Source: Bacteroidota bacterium | GTDB lineage: Bacteria; Bacteroidota; Bacteroidia; NS11-12g; UBA9320 | Length of the DNA: 64,000 nucleotides | Direction: 5' to 3' | NCBI GenBank assembly: GCA_016124755.1 | Contig: WGNA01000010.1 | Location: 62,001-126,000 of the forward strand | In this document: in pieces, positions 9,827 through 20,500 of the stretch | How positions within the stretch are numbered: the first letter of the stretch is position 1 | Layout of the letters: the number at the start of each line of letters is the position of its first letter | Notes under the pieces: model-generated | The model's database searches: none | Seen by the model: only the letters and a program-made list of their open reading frames with translations | What the model was told of the DNA's origin: nothing | Made by a program: the position numbers and the translations under genes

Positions 9827-11023
9827 TCATTGTGATATGATAAATTTTTGGTTTACTCTTTTATATCGGCTTACCGCACTCAAAACATAAATGCCCGGTT
9901 TTAAGAATGGAAGCGGTAAATAATCTGTGTTCGGGAACCTGCTGATGTCGATCACAATGTCTTCTCCTGTGAAACACGAAATGGCAACAAAATCAATCGC
10001 CTCATCAAAACCGCCAATTGAGAAATAGCCCTGCTCCGGAAACACCCGGATAGTAGGCGTATTGTTATTTCCATTTTCGCGGACGAACAACAACGGTGAA
10101 TAATTTTGATCACCGTTGAAATCCAATTGAATGAACCGTACATAAAATTGGGTTTGCATCAATGGCATCTGAAAAGTGTACTCGTGCAACACCTCACTGT
10201 TTCCGGCTCCGGGAACAAAGCCGGCTTCGGTCCATAAAGTTCCGTCGGTGCTAAATTCTATCCGGAATCCGCTGTTATTTATTTCCGTTGCAGTTGACCA
10301 GAAGATTTGGGCGCCAAGCGGTTGCCAGATGTAACCAAAGTGAAGGAGTTCAATCGGGAGGGCGAGATTATCATCCGGAGCACAGGAAGAATAATTAGCA
10401 TAAGCACTTGCCGCCCCGGTGTCGTTCCATGTAACATAATTTCCATCGGCGTTGGAAGACCATCCGTTTGTATACCGGAAATCCTGCGTATCTCCGGGAA
10501 GGATGACACGCAGGTTCCGGTAATTCGATGGTGCATTCACAAAATTTCCATTGACATTCCAGCTCGGGTCAATCGAAAACAGAACCGGAATATCTCCGGT
10601 GGAAGAACCACACCAATACGAAAAATCAGGCGTGTCGGTTGGTGCTTCATACATCACCACGAAATAGCTTCCAGCCCTGATGGTGTCTGCATTTGTTGCG
10701 TTCAGAAAATTAAAATCACACGTTCCGTTAAGATAAGCGTTTAGAGCGTTTACATAACCCGCATTTCCGGAAGAAAGGAACGAATCGGAGTAGGTTGTGG
10801 TAGCCGGAAATGAGTTGCTGTACCGAAGCTGAAAGTCACCGGAAGAAACAACGAAATCCCCACCGGAATTGTAGAGCACAACGTACTCGTTTTCTCCCTC
10901 CGAACCCCCGCCGGAACAGGCATTTACCATTACGCTTCGCAGGCTTTGCGCTTCTGCTAATACGGCTAAAAGCAGGAACAATACGAGGATAAGAACCCTC
11001 AGAGTTTTGAGTGTTTGATTCAT
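9827..11023 (-). CDS. Secreted protein with lamin-tail-like N-terminus and degenerate T9SS-type C-terminal domain
   Basis: Signal peptide after MNQTLKTLRVLILVLFLLLAVLAEAQ; SVMVNACSGGGSEGENEYVVLYNSG; ALPIELLHF module; C-term LKPGIYVLSAVSRYKRVNQKFIISQ. Confidence 0.7.
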   Translation of the reverse strand: MNQTLKTLRVLILVLFLLLAVLAEAQSLRSVMVNACSGGGSEGENEYVVLYNSGGDFVVSSGDFQLRYSNSFPATTTYSDSFLSSGNAGYVNALNAYLNGTCDFNFLNATNADTIRAGSYFVVMYEAPTDTPDFSYWCGSSTGDIPVLFSIDPSWNVNGNFVNAPSNYRNLRVILPGDTQDFRYTNGWSSNADGNYVTWNDTGAASAYANYSSCAPDDNLALPIELLHFGYIWQPLGAQIFWSTATEINNSGFRIEFSTDGTLWTEAGFVPGAGNSEVLHEYTFQMPLMQTQFYVRFIQLDFNGDQNYSPLLFVRENGNNNTPTIRVFPEQGYFSIGGFDEAIDFVAISCFTGEDIVIDISRFPNTDYLPLPFLKPGIYVLSAVSRYKRVNQKFIISQ

Positions 11024-11128
11024 GATTAAAATGTTTGGTTGATTGAATTTACAGAAATTCTGACTCAATTAAAACCGACCGCGACATGTGTCTCAAAACC
11101 CGCTTCCCGTTTCATTGCCGTTAGCATT

Positions 11129-11136
11129 TACTTTTG
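11129..11136 (+). promoter_or_regulatory. Bacteroidota -7 element (TACTTTTG)
   Basis: 8 nt before ATG 11145 of the lipoprotein gene. Confidence 0.4.
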
Positions 11137-11144
11137 CATCGCTC

Positions 11145-12545
11145 ATGCTTCGAATACTCCGGAACCTGCTTTTTATACTTGTTATCTTTCAATCGTGTCG
11201 TGAGGAAGAATCTTTTTTTACCGGCTCAGTTACGCTCCAGCCCAGTATCGACACCATCTTTTTTGATACGGTATTTACCGATTTCTCTCCGGGTGTTCCG
11301 CTTTCGGTGAATAAGCAATTCACTATTGTAAACCCGTTGAACCAGTCGGTGAAAACCAATATTAGCGTGGGCGGAGGAAAGGAAAGTCCGTTTCGCATTA
11401 ATGTCGATGGTCGCGTAGGGCCTGAGGTTACCGATGTAGAAATTCTTCCGGGTGATTCTATTTATGTCTTTGTGGAAGTAAGTGTCGATCCTATTAATAA
11501 TGGTCCGGACTATTTGCCGCTGATCGTACGCGATTCCATTGTGATGAGTACAAATGGAAACCGGCAGAATGTACAACTCAGAGCCTGGGGACAAGACGCG
11601 CATTATTACCTGAATGACACGATTTGCGATATGGTTCTGGATGATAAACTCAAACCGTATGTGGTTCATGGTTATTTATATGTCCCTGAGAATTGCGTAC
11701 TCACGATTAAACCCGGTGTGCGTTTTTATTTTGCTCCCAGGTCGTGGCTTTACGTGGAAGGAACTTTGAAAATCGAGGGCACGAATGCGGAACCGGTTTG
11801 GTTTGAAGGCGATCGTCTTCAGCCCGATTTTGAAGAGGAAGCCGGACAGTGGGGTGGCATCTGGTTCGACTATCTGAGTAATAATAATACCATAACGCAC
11901 GCCCGAATTAAAAACGGAACGGTTGGAATTTACTGTGATTCTTCGGCATCAATCGGCTCGGTTCCGAATGTGATTGTGCAGAATACAATGGTGAGAAATA
12001 TGTCGTACGACGGATTGTCCGGTAAGTCGTGTTACATACGAGCGATTAATTCTGTATTCGATAATTGCGGCCGCTATTCCTTTTTAGGGTTATGGGGTGG
12101 CAAGTACGAATTATACCACAACGACTTCATAACGTATGGATATTACTTCGGAAGGAAGGATCCCACTTTCGTTCTCAATAATATCGAGACAAACGAATTC
12201 GGACAGGTTTTAAGAACCTTCAACATTTCTGCAGATGTAAAAAATTGCATCATCGATGGAAATTTAAAAGAAGAAGTAGGTTTTGGAATTGATCAGAATA
12301 AGGTCGGTTCATTCACCTTTGATTTCAATTTGTGTAAGACCCAACAGAAGCTCGATCAGAATAATCTGAAGAATGTGCTGATTAATTCAGGAGATGTAAT
12401 TTTTGTGAACTACCGCAAATACGATTATCACCTTGATCCCGCTTCACCGGCAATAAATATTGGTGCTCTGATTGGAATTAATACCGATCTCGAAGGAACA
12501 ACGAGAGATTCGAAGCCGGATGCAGGTGCATTCGAATTCCATTAA
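11145..12545 (+). CDS. Lipoprotein with right-handed parallel beta-helix fold
   Basis: MLRILRNLLFILVIFQSCREEE lipobox; ...YLYVPENCVLTIKPGVRFYFAPRSWLYVEGTLKIEGT...; C-term SPAINIGALIGINTDLEGTTRDSKPDAGAFEF. Confidence 0.8.
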   Translation: MLRILRNLLFILVIFQSCREEESFFTGSVTLQPSIDTIFFDTVFTDFSPGVPLSVNKQFTIVNPLNQSVKTNISVGGGKESPFRINVDGRVGPEVTDVEILPGDSIYVFVEVSVDPINNGPDYLPLIVRDSIVMSTNGNRQNVQLRAWGQDAHYYLNDTICDMVLDDKLKPYVVHGYLYVPENCVLTIKPGVRFYFAPRSWLYVEGTLKIEGTNAEPVWFEGDRLQPDFEEEAGQWGGIWFDYLSNNNTITHARIKNGTVGIYCDSSASIGSVPNVIVQNTMVRNMSYDGLSGKSCYIRAINSVFDNCGRYSFLGLWGGKYELYHNDFITYGYYFGRKDPTFVLNNIETNEFGQVLRTFNISADVKNCIIDGNLKEEVGFGIDQNKVGSFTFDFNLCKTQQKLDQNNLKNVLINSGDVIFVNYRKYDYHLDPASPAINIGALIGINTDLEGTTRDSKPDAGAFEFH

Positions 12546-12553
12546 TTCCGGGA

Positions 12554-13267
12554 ATGTCGGCGGATTTTCAGTGTAAACAGTTTTTGATTTCGCAGAGGAA
12601 TTCCGCGATGAAGGTGGGAACCGACAGCATGTTGCTCGGGAGTTGGGCTGATTTTTCATTTTGTCACAACCTGCTCGACATTGGAACGGGAACCGGACTT
12701 TTATCACTGATGATCGCCCAGCGTTTTCCGGAAATCCGGATTACTGCAATTGAAAATGATGCGGGTGCAGCAAACGATGCTGAGCTCAATTTTTACCGGT
12801 CGGTTTTTTCGGATCGAATTCAACTGATCCGGGCAGATGCATCCCACTGGAGATCCGATACAATTCTGTTCGATGCCATTATCTGCAATCCGCCGTATTT
12901 CACAAACGGACCGGAAGCCGGAAATGCGCAACGTCATCAAGCCAGAAATGCCTGTCATTTTAATGAGGAAGATCTCGTAAGAATAATAGATTCGTCGTGT
13001 TCGGATGCTTTAAAAATCGCACTCGTGCTGCCGGTTGATCGTTTCCAATCGTATTCAAAATCTTTGGATTCAGCCGGATTAAAGATTGTGGGAATTATGA
13101 AAATTCATCCGAAACAAGGCAAAACCGAAAGTCGATATCTCGCACAATGGGGGCGAAATTATACCGGCGAACCGATCATCGATTCTTTGAACATCCGGGA
13201 TTCTACAAACCAATACAGTTCAGCATATAAAAAGCTGACAGAGGATTTTTATTTGGGGTTGGGTTGA
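12554..13267 (+). CDS. trmN6: tRNA1(Val) (adenine(37)-N6)-methyltransferase
   Basis: FQCKQFLISQRNSAMKVGTDSMLLGSWA; LLDIGTGTGLLSLMIAQRFP; IICNPPYF motif. Confidence 0.88.
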   Translation: MSADFQCKQFLISQRNSAMKVGTDSMLLGSWADFSFCHNLLDIGTGTGLLSLMIAQRFPEIRITAIENDAGAANDAELNFYRSVFSDRIQLIRADASHWRSDTILFDAIICNPPYFTNGPEAGNAQRHQARNACHFNEEDLVRIIDSSCSDALKIALVLPVDRFQSYSKSLDSAGLKIVGIMKIHPKQGKTESRYLAQWGRNYTGEPIIDSLNIRDSTNQYSSAYKKLTEDFYLGLG

Positions 13268-13296
13268 AATGCAGCCAAATCCAAATCTCTAATAAA

Positions 13297-14016
13297 TCAT
13301 AAGGAAAGCATAAAATCGATCTGGTCTAAATCAATTACATCTGTGGACCGGATCATCAGGTGTTGCTTATAAATTTCGATTTCACAATTTTCGATATCAA
13401 TCAAATGCTCCACTATTTTTTCAATAGATGAAGAGTCTTCGCCTTGTGAGATAGGGAAACATTTATAATCACCGATATCCATCGCTTCTTTCGGATTGAA
13501 AACATCATAGAATTTTTCCGTTAGTTCTTTTTGTCGGAAATAATAATGACCGGAAGAGTGCGGGATTTTCATTATTAAAACCAGATATGAGAACGAATCT
13601 GCGACTACAATACCCATTTCCTTTTCAGACTCGGCATTAACAAAATGATATCGCAATTGGTTGAAAGAGTTATTGTGAAGCGTAATTGTTTTAAAATGCC
13701 ATTTGGGTGTCTTGTCAACTTTTTTAAAACCTAAATCCAGTAAACGATTTACAATTCGCATGGTCATTTCTTCTGTCTCGTCTCCGGCTAATGCCAATTG
13801 ATCTTCGGTGAAATAAGGAAATTCTTCCGGCAGATCCCACTTTCCAGATTCTAATTGTTCCAGTGTGAGATGAGCCCCTGTAATCGGATCATAGACTGTT
13901 TCCGTGTCTAAACTTTTTTCGGTTTGCTCAGATGTTTGGCCTTTCTCATTCCGAATAAGATAAATTGGCCAACCGAACATTATAAGGACCAGTATGCCAA
14001 TAAGCAAAAAATCCAT
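13297..14016 (-). CDS. Hypothetical single-TM protein
   Basis: 239-aa ORF with N-terminal TM helix, tightly coupled to the upstream lytic-transglycosylase-like ORF. Confidence 0.65.
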   Translation of the reverse strand: MDFLLIGILVLIMFGWPIYLIRNEKGQTSEQTEKSLDTETVYDPITGAHLTLEQLESGKWDLPEEFPYFTEDQLALAGDETEEMTMRIVNRLLDLGFKKVDKTPKWHFKTITLHNNSFNQLRYHFVNAESEKEMGIVVADSFSYLVLIMKIPHSSGHYYFRQKELTEKFYDVFNPKEAMDIGDYKCFPISQGEDSSSIEKIVEHLIDIENCEIEIYKQHLMIRSTDVIDLDQIDFMLSL

Positions 14017-14018
14017 AC

Positions 14019-14630
14019 TTATTTCTTCGTCTGAACTCCGTCGTACTTAGTCCAGTCAATCTTGTTCATGAAGCGCCGTTCAAGACTTGTCCATTGTGAT
14101 TCGGGACGCCATCTTCCGCGGCCATAAGCATAGCGCGCTTTTTTCCAGCTTCCGTACAAATCGTAATTTTTTTTTAGATAATATACTCCGGCGATGATGT
14201 AATTCTGCCGGGTTTTTCCGCCGGTTAACTTCAATTCTTTATACAACATAAAAAACGATCGTTCGATAATCTGAAGATCGCCGTCTTTGATCAGATAGCT
14301 GTGGTCGTAAATATTCGGCCAGCGGCTTTCGTTCATTCCGATTTCATAAATGAGTTCGTACGGAACTCCGAAAGCTTCTGCCACGCTGTCGACAAAATCG
14401 AGAATCGAAGGAACCAACTGAACATGACAGGAAGTATCAAAACAATTGTTTAGTGCAACCGAAATCGAATCGTGTCTTAAAGAATCGCAATCACACGGAA
14501 GAACCTGAATCATGATCGAACCTTTGCGGCCATCCGGAAGAATTGTGTCCTGTTCTTCTTCCTGAGCAAAAGCAGTTGAGGCTATCGCAACAGAAAAAAC
14601 TAATGATATCAGCAGCCAGGCTTTGGTCAT
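14019..14630 (-). CDS. Lytic-transglycosylase-like protein
   Basis: Signal peptide MTKAWLLISLVFSVAIASTAFAQ; AFGVPYELIYEIGMNESRWPN... SLT-like catalytic Glu context; YYLKKNYDLYGSWKKARYAYGRGRW. Confidence 0.7.
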   Translation of the reverse strand: MTKAWLLISLVFSVAIASTAFAQEEEQDTILPDGRKGSIMIQVLPCDCDSLRHDSISVALNNCFDTSCHVQLVPSILDFVDSVAEAFGVPYELIYEIGMNESRWPNIYDHSYLIKDGDLQIIERSFFMLYKELKLTGGKTRQNYIIAGVYYLKKNYDLYGSWKKARYAYGRGRWRPESQWTSLERRFMNKIDWTKYDGVQTKK

Positions 14631-14662
14631 CGTTAATCGGTCGGGCAAGATAATCATTCCAC

Positions 14663-14670
14663 CAAACTTA
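14663..14670 (-). promoter_or_regulatory. Bacteroidota -7 element (TAAGTTTG)
   Basis: CAAACTTA on +; 32 nt before the ATG at 14630. Confidence 0.4.
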
Positions 14671-14816
14671 CACTTTATTGGATTCGGCTGTTGCCGGTGG
14701 TTAACATCCTGTTCAATTGGTACTCAGTCGATAACAGCCATGTTAAATTTTGGTTTTTTAATTTCCGCTGATCAAATCCGGCGAACAATGCCGGTTTCAA
14801 TTCCGTTCTTTGCGTA

Positions 14817-16742
14817 ATGCACCGCTGGCTATTATCATTAATTCTGTTCTCTGCAGTTCTTCCGGTTTTAGCACAAACGGAAGAGCATACCTGCAAGGAA
14901 TTAATTTATCACGATCAGCGGTTCAATCCTTCGAAGCCGCTTTTCAAATCCACAGCCGGCCACAACATCGACATTATTTACGACCGGTTAGAGTTTGATA
15001 TCGATCCGCGTTTTAATGAAATGAGTGGAGTGGTAACTACTTATTTTAAAGCGCTTGGCTCCACGGTTTCCACCATTAGCCTTGATCTTTCAGACACATT
15101 AATGGTGAATAAAGTTTCAACAAGAGGCGTTGATCTTAACTTCAGTCATCAGAATAATCTGCTCATTATTACTCTGGAAAAACCAATAAATACCGGGCAA
15201 ACCGATTCCGTGCGAATTGAATATTCCGGCGATCCGACCAACAATATTTACCAGAGTTATGCGCGTGAAAAATCCAGAACCAATGATCCGCACCCGATAG
15301 TTTGGACGATCAGCGAACCCTACGGAGCGTATATGTGGTGGCCTTGCAAAGACGGACTAACAGACAAGGTTGACTCCCTCGATATGTTTGTGAAAATCCC
15401 AAAAGGGAACAAAGCCGCTGGTAACGGAATTCTGGTGGATACTGTAAGTCTCAATGATTCGCAGGTGGTTTATCACTGGAAACACCGGTATCCGATAGCG
15501 ACCTACCTCGTTGCCACGGCGGTTACCAATTACGAAGAGTTCACCGATGTTGTATATTTTAAAAACGGAGACACGCTGCCGATTCTAAATTACATCTTTC
15601 CGGAATACGTTCCGTACGGAAGAAACCCGGCAAAGGAAACCGTGCGGATTATGAAGATGTACGACTCGTTGTTCGGGCCTTATCCTTTTATAAAGGAAAA
15701 ATACGGACATGCCCAATTTCTTCGGGGCGGCGGAATGGAACATCAGACGATGACGTTTATGGTCGACTGGAATTTCGGATTAGTCGCTCACGAACTTGCC
15801 CATCACTGGTTTGGTGATAAAGTAACCTGCGGGTCGTGGTCAGACCTTTGGTTAAATGAAGGATTTGCCACGTATTGCGCACTCTTATCGTACGATATTT
15901 TGTTGAGTCACGACGACTTCATTGCCAATAATCTCGGAAGTAGGAGCAGAGCATTTGAGAATACAAGCCTGCCGATTTATGTTTTTGATACGTTGAACGT
16001 AAGTCGTCTTTTCAGCTCTCAACTCACTTATAACAAAGCCGCACAAATGCTGCACATGCTGAGATGGATTCTGGGTGACGATGATTTTTATTCCGGTTTA
16101 AGAGCGTATCTTGAAGATAGTCGGCTTGCCTATGGTTTTGCGCGGTCTGAGGATTTGCAATTTCATTTGGAACAAGTGTCCGGTCGCGATCTCAACTACT
16201 TTTTTGATGAATGGTTGTACGGGGAAGCGTATCCCGAGTTAACGGCAGAATGGCAAAATACCGATGGTGGTGTTCAGGTACGGATTAAACAAAAAAGTAT
16301 TTCTCCGACCGTTTCATTTTTTCATTTGCCCATTGAGCTAAAGGTCGAAAATGCGAGTGAAATAAAGTACTTCCGAATAGAACCGCAGATCGCGGATACA
16401 ACATTCTTTCTTCCGACAAACTTTGTCGCCGACTCGCTTTTTATAGATCCTAATTATTGGATTCTCACTAAAAATTCCGTGTTCCGGTTAGATGAAATTT
16501 CGAAGGGAATAAAACTGATTCCCAATCCGGCCACGGATGAGATTACAGTATATTTTACCAATGAAAAACTGAAAGAAATCCGGGTTTACAATTCGGTGGG
16601 GCAATTGATTTCAGTTACGCAAGTTGGCGCCGGATCGAATCAACAAACGGTGGATCTGAACCCGATGGTTCCGGGAATTTATATGATCGAATGCACCGGA
16701 AATTCAGGGAGAATCGCCCGCAGTGAATTTATCCGGCAGTAG
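14817..16742 (+). CDS. M1 family metallopeptidase with T9SS type A sorting domain
   Basis: RGGGMEHQTMTF, HELAHHWFGDKV, LWLNEGFATYCA; C-term IPNPATDEITVYF...PGIYMIEC...EFIRQ. Confidence 0.93.
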   Translation: MHRWLLSLILFSAVLPVLAQTEEHTCKELIYHDQRFNPSKPLFKSTAGHNIDIIYDRLEFDIDPRFNEMSGVVTTYFKALGSTVSTISLDLSDTLMVNKVSTRGVDLNFSHQNNLLIITLEKPINTGQTDSVRIEYSGDPTNNIYQSYAREKSRTNDPHPIVWTISEPYGAYMWWPCKDGLTDKVDSLDMFVKIPKGNKAAGNGILVDTVSLNDSQVVYHWKHRYPIATYLVATAVTNYEEFTDVVYFKNGDTLPILNYIFPEYVPYGRNPAKETVRIMKMYDSLFGPYPFIKEKYGHAQFLRGGGMEHQTMTFMVDWNFGLVAHELAHHWFGDKVTCGSWSDLWLNEGFATYCALLSYDILLSHDDFIANNLGSRSRAFENTSLPIYVFDTLNVSRLFSSQLTYNKAAQMLHMLRWILGDDDFYSGLRAYLEDSRLAYGFARSEDLQFHLEQVSGRDLNYFFDEWLYGEAYPELTAEWQNTDGGVQVRIKQKSISPTVSFFHLPIELKVENASEIKYFRIEPQIADTTFFLPTNFVADSLFIDPNYWILTKNSVFRLDEISKGIKLIPNPATDEITVYFTNEKLKEIRVYNSVGQLISVTQVGAGSNQQTVDLNPMVPGIYMIECTGNSGRIARSEFIRQ

Positions 16743-16801
16743 AAAAAATTCGAAGTTTGATTTTTTAAGATCGCTTCTTTTTTAAAGACGATTTTTGCGC
16801 C

Positions 16802-17482
16802 ATGTATCCACTTCTTTTATTACATGGTGCCCTGGGCAATGCAGATCAGTTTCAACCACTAAACGGATTAATCACCGACCGTCAGGTTTTAACTATGACT
16901 TTCCCCGGTCACAGCGGAAAGGCGCATCACGGCGCACTGAACTTTGAAATTTTTGTGGATGCAATTCAATCGTATCTCGACAAAAGAGACATTGAAGTTT
17001 GCGATGTTTTCGGATTCAGTATGGGTGGTTATGCCGCATTAAAATCTGCCATTCGCTTCCCCGACAGATTCCGGAAAATAGCCACACTCGGAACCAAATT
17101 CAACTGGACACCCGAATCGGCAGCCAAAGAAGTTGCCATGTTAAACCCGGATAAGATTCTGGAAAAAGTTCCGGCTTTTGCTGAGACTCTGGAAGAACGA
17201 CACGGCGAAAACTGGAAACAACTGATGCAGCAAACCGCCGGTATGATGACAGCTCTCGGAAACGGACAAGCCATGAAAGAAAGCGATCTTTCGGAAGTAT
17301 ATAACCGTGTAGTGATTGGCAGAGGGAGTGAAGATAAAATGGTGAGTGAGGAAGAAAGTCGCTGGGCGGCCCAAAATCTCTGGGACGGATCTTATGTCGA
17401 ATTGCCGGGAGTTGAACATCCGTTCGAGAAAATGAATTTCGACGTTCTGGCGGAATTTATTCTCACGAATCTGAACCGGTAG
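16802..17482 (+). CDS. Alpha/beta hydrolase
   Basis: LLLHGALGNADQF, VFGFSMGGYAALKSA, PGVEHPFEKM. Confidence 0.88.
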   Translation: MYPLLLLHGALGNADQFQPLNGLITDRQVLTMTFPGHSGKAHHGALNFEIFVDAIQSYLDKRDIEVCDVFGFSMGGYAALKSAIRFPDRFRKIATLGTKFNWTPESAAKEVAMLNPDKILEKVPAFAETLEERHGENWKQLMQQTAGMMTALGNGQAMKESDLSEVYNRVVIGRGSEDKMVSEEESRWAAQNLWDGSYVELPGVEHPFEKMNFDVLAEFILTNLNR

Positions 17483-17551
17483 CGGATATTAAATATTCGT
17501 GAAATCCTTTTGTTGACAGTGCTTCTCCTCTTAAGGGTGAGATATTTTGTA

Positions 17552-17559
17552 TACTTTTG
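17552..17559 (+). promoter_or_regulatory. Bacteroidota -7 element (TACTTTTG) for giant surface protein gene
   Basis: Matches TAnnTTTG 10-19 nt before the candidate TTG starts (17570/17579). Confidence 0.4.
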
Positions 17560-17569
17560 AGCAAGCCAC

Positions 17570-20500
17570 TTGTCAATTTTGAAACCAATTACCAAACTGA
17601 AAGGATTCGTTCCGATTTTTTTGTGCGGAATTACTTTTCTGCTCATTGGAAATTCTTTAGCCAAAGCTCAAAAACCAGTTAACGACAGTTGCTCAAAGGC
17701 AATCATCATAAACCTTGGAAACGGAGGTTTCGGAAGAGGTTTGTTTATCAGTGATTCTGTAAGCATCGACAGCGCAACTATTCAAACCGGTGAGTATTTC
17801 CACTCTTCACTCGTTTCAGCGGGGAATGATAAAAAGAGTGTCTGGTATCGGTTTTATATCCCATCCCGACGAGGAGTTAACATAGAATTAAAGCAACACG
17901 CAAATGCAATAGCAACCAAGGATTGCGGATTTACAACGTACAAGAGCGAATCGTGTTTGCCAACTTCAACCATGGCAACGGCTTCAAAAATTACAACACT
18001 CAACCAATTCGGCAGTTCCTTTAATCCTTGTATGGATCCGGGTTGGTATATGGTTCAGGTAAGTGCTAAAAGCCGGGCGGCAGGAAAAATTTATCTCGAA
18101 ATCACTACGAGTTATCCGTATGAATATTCTGCGGTTGTTAATGCCAAGTACGATGTAGCGGATAGTGCTTATCGCTTTGGAAATACCATTGTTGGTTTTG
18201 GCGGAGATAACTCCAAATATGTCGACTTCGAATTGGGATGTTACACAATTGATGATTCAAGCGAATTCTATGCGGATTTAGGTGCAAATTATCTTGCGTT
18301 TAATCAGAGTGCCTGGTTCACATTCCAGGCTAATAAAAATGCAGACAACTCTCAAATCGCACTTCGTCCAATAACCAATTGTGTTCGAAACGACTCTTTT
18401 GCCTATCGCCTTTATAAAGGAGATTGCCGGTCAACCGCAAGTGTGATTCTTCTGGATTCCGCATTCTCCGACTGGAATTCCGGGTCAACCTGTTCCGGCA
18501 ATTGCAGCGATGTTGTTTTTGATTATAAATGTCGTTTTGATTCCGGAGAATTTTATTCGATTCAATTTCTGTTTCATGAGGATCAGGTGAATACCATGAG
18601 ACTTACCTTGTCTGATCAAACCGGAAGATTCGACAGCGGATATCATCAACCGAAGATTGGTCACTCAAATGAAATCGGAGTTGTTCGGGGAAATGTTATC
18701 TACAATACCAGTTTTACCTGCAACTCCTACATATCAGACAATGTTTGCGGAAATGCCAACGCATCTCCAATCTCACTCGGGAATTTTAAATACAACCTGA
18801 GTCAATGGGTGTCTTTTGACCTGGATCAGCAGTCGGCTCTTACCATCAATTTTGCTAATTACATTAACAATTATAAACGTTACGATCTTTTAGCCTGGAG
18901 ACTTTTCAAAGACACCATTACATCCAATTGTTCGGATGTTGACACGATGAATATTATTGCTTCGGGTGTGGGTACATACGGAAGTTATGCGTATAGCCTG
19001 AAATGTCTGGAGCCCGGGAAATACAGTATACAGTTATTAGGTTCAGACAGCCTCCGGGATTACAGTAACTGGAAGTGTTCGGGAACAATGCACCTTGGCG
19101 GAGATTATAGACTTACTCTCACACAAAGTCAATTACCGGTTTCAAACCGATTTTCATTAGCAACAACTACATCTGTTGATTCGGTTAATAATTACAGCAC
19201 ATTAATCAAGAATGGTTATGTGACGGCCCAATATGATACTGTGTCGTGTAACGATGCTTTGTTACCCGAAGACAGATGTGAACCCTTATTTCACAAAGCC
19301 ATGTACCGAACCTTTGTGGTGGGAGACGCAGACAAAGATGGCAGGGCAGACAGCGGGTTAGTTTACATAACCAATCTCCTTCAAGGGTATGTAGGTTATC
19401 CGTATTATAACTACCACGCAAATCACCGTATTTATAAAGGAGATGCGAAAGCCCTGAGAGCTGCTCAATCGGGAAGTGCTTACCCAGACACCCTTTTTGG
19501 TTTAACACCTTACAGCGAGTGTATTCCTAATAGTGCTTATCAGATGGGTGTTTGTGTAGAACCGGGAATTTATACGCTCGTTTCCACGTTTGATTCAATT
19601 GCCATAACTCTTACCGAACGGCCGAATGTCTATTTCTACAGTAGTCACACAAAACACAATACCTATGCAACCGCAGAATTTATTGATTCGATTTCCGGTG
19701 TGGGTTCATGGTCCGGAGAGCGGGATACAATCAGTTGCTCTGTAAATCCGGATACAATTGATGGTAATTATTGTGGAAGACGAAATACGTATCACGTTTT
19801 TTATCTCGATACTACTTGTGTTTTAACAGCCTCAATCGACTACGGAACTTATGCTTACGGAGGAAGAAGGTTTTCACTTTACTCTGGTGATATACGCAAC
19901 GGAAAATCAGGATTAAAGGTTGTTAACGACGGTTCCAATTGGAGTTGTTTGGCTACATATTCCCGAACTATTTCAGATTGTTTTCCCCTCTCTCCGGGTT
20001 TTTATACCGTGGTAATCAGCGAGGATCTTGATGTCGGGTACGACTCACTCAACCGTGAAAACAGTTCCGGGCCACGATTATATCAGTATCCGCATAAAGT
20101 CTATATCTCTACAAGAGCCTCAACCATTAACCCAAAGAAATATTACCGCCCGTCTTTGGCTGCCTATGCGGATAGTCTGGTAAACAACAACCAGCCTTTG
20201 AGTTTCGACACGAATTATTCTAGCATAAACGGAATGCAACTGAAACTCAAAAAATATCAGTTGCCTCGGGAGTATCTCGAATGTGATCTTGATACTCCGC
20301 TGAATTATTATCCCAAAAACCAATTGTGTGATACCGGAACAACCGACATTGTGTATTACACTTTCAATCTTGAAAAATACTCGTTTGTTAAAATCTGGGG
20401 AAATACAAGTGGCGGAACCTGGGATTCCAAACTCTATAATCTCGATGTTCGAACAGATTCAGCAGCACTGGATACTGCGGTGCCGGTCCAGAATTGTAAT

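Noticed and set aside
10307-10744. 145-aa + strand ORF opposite the 9827-11023 gene
   Set aside because: Antisense shadow of a well-supported secreted protein; no recognisable domain.
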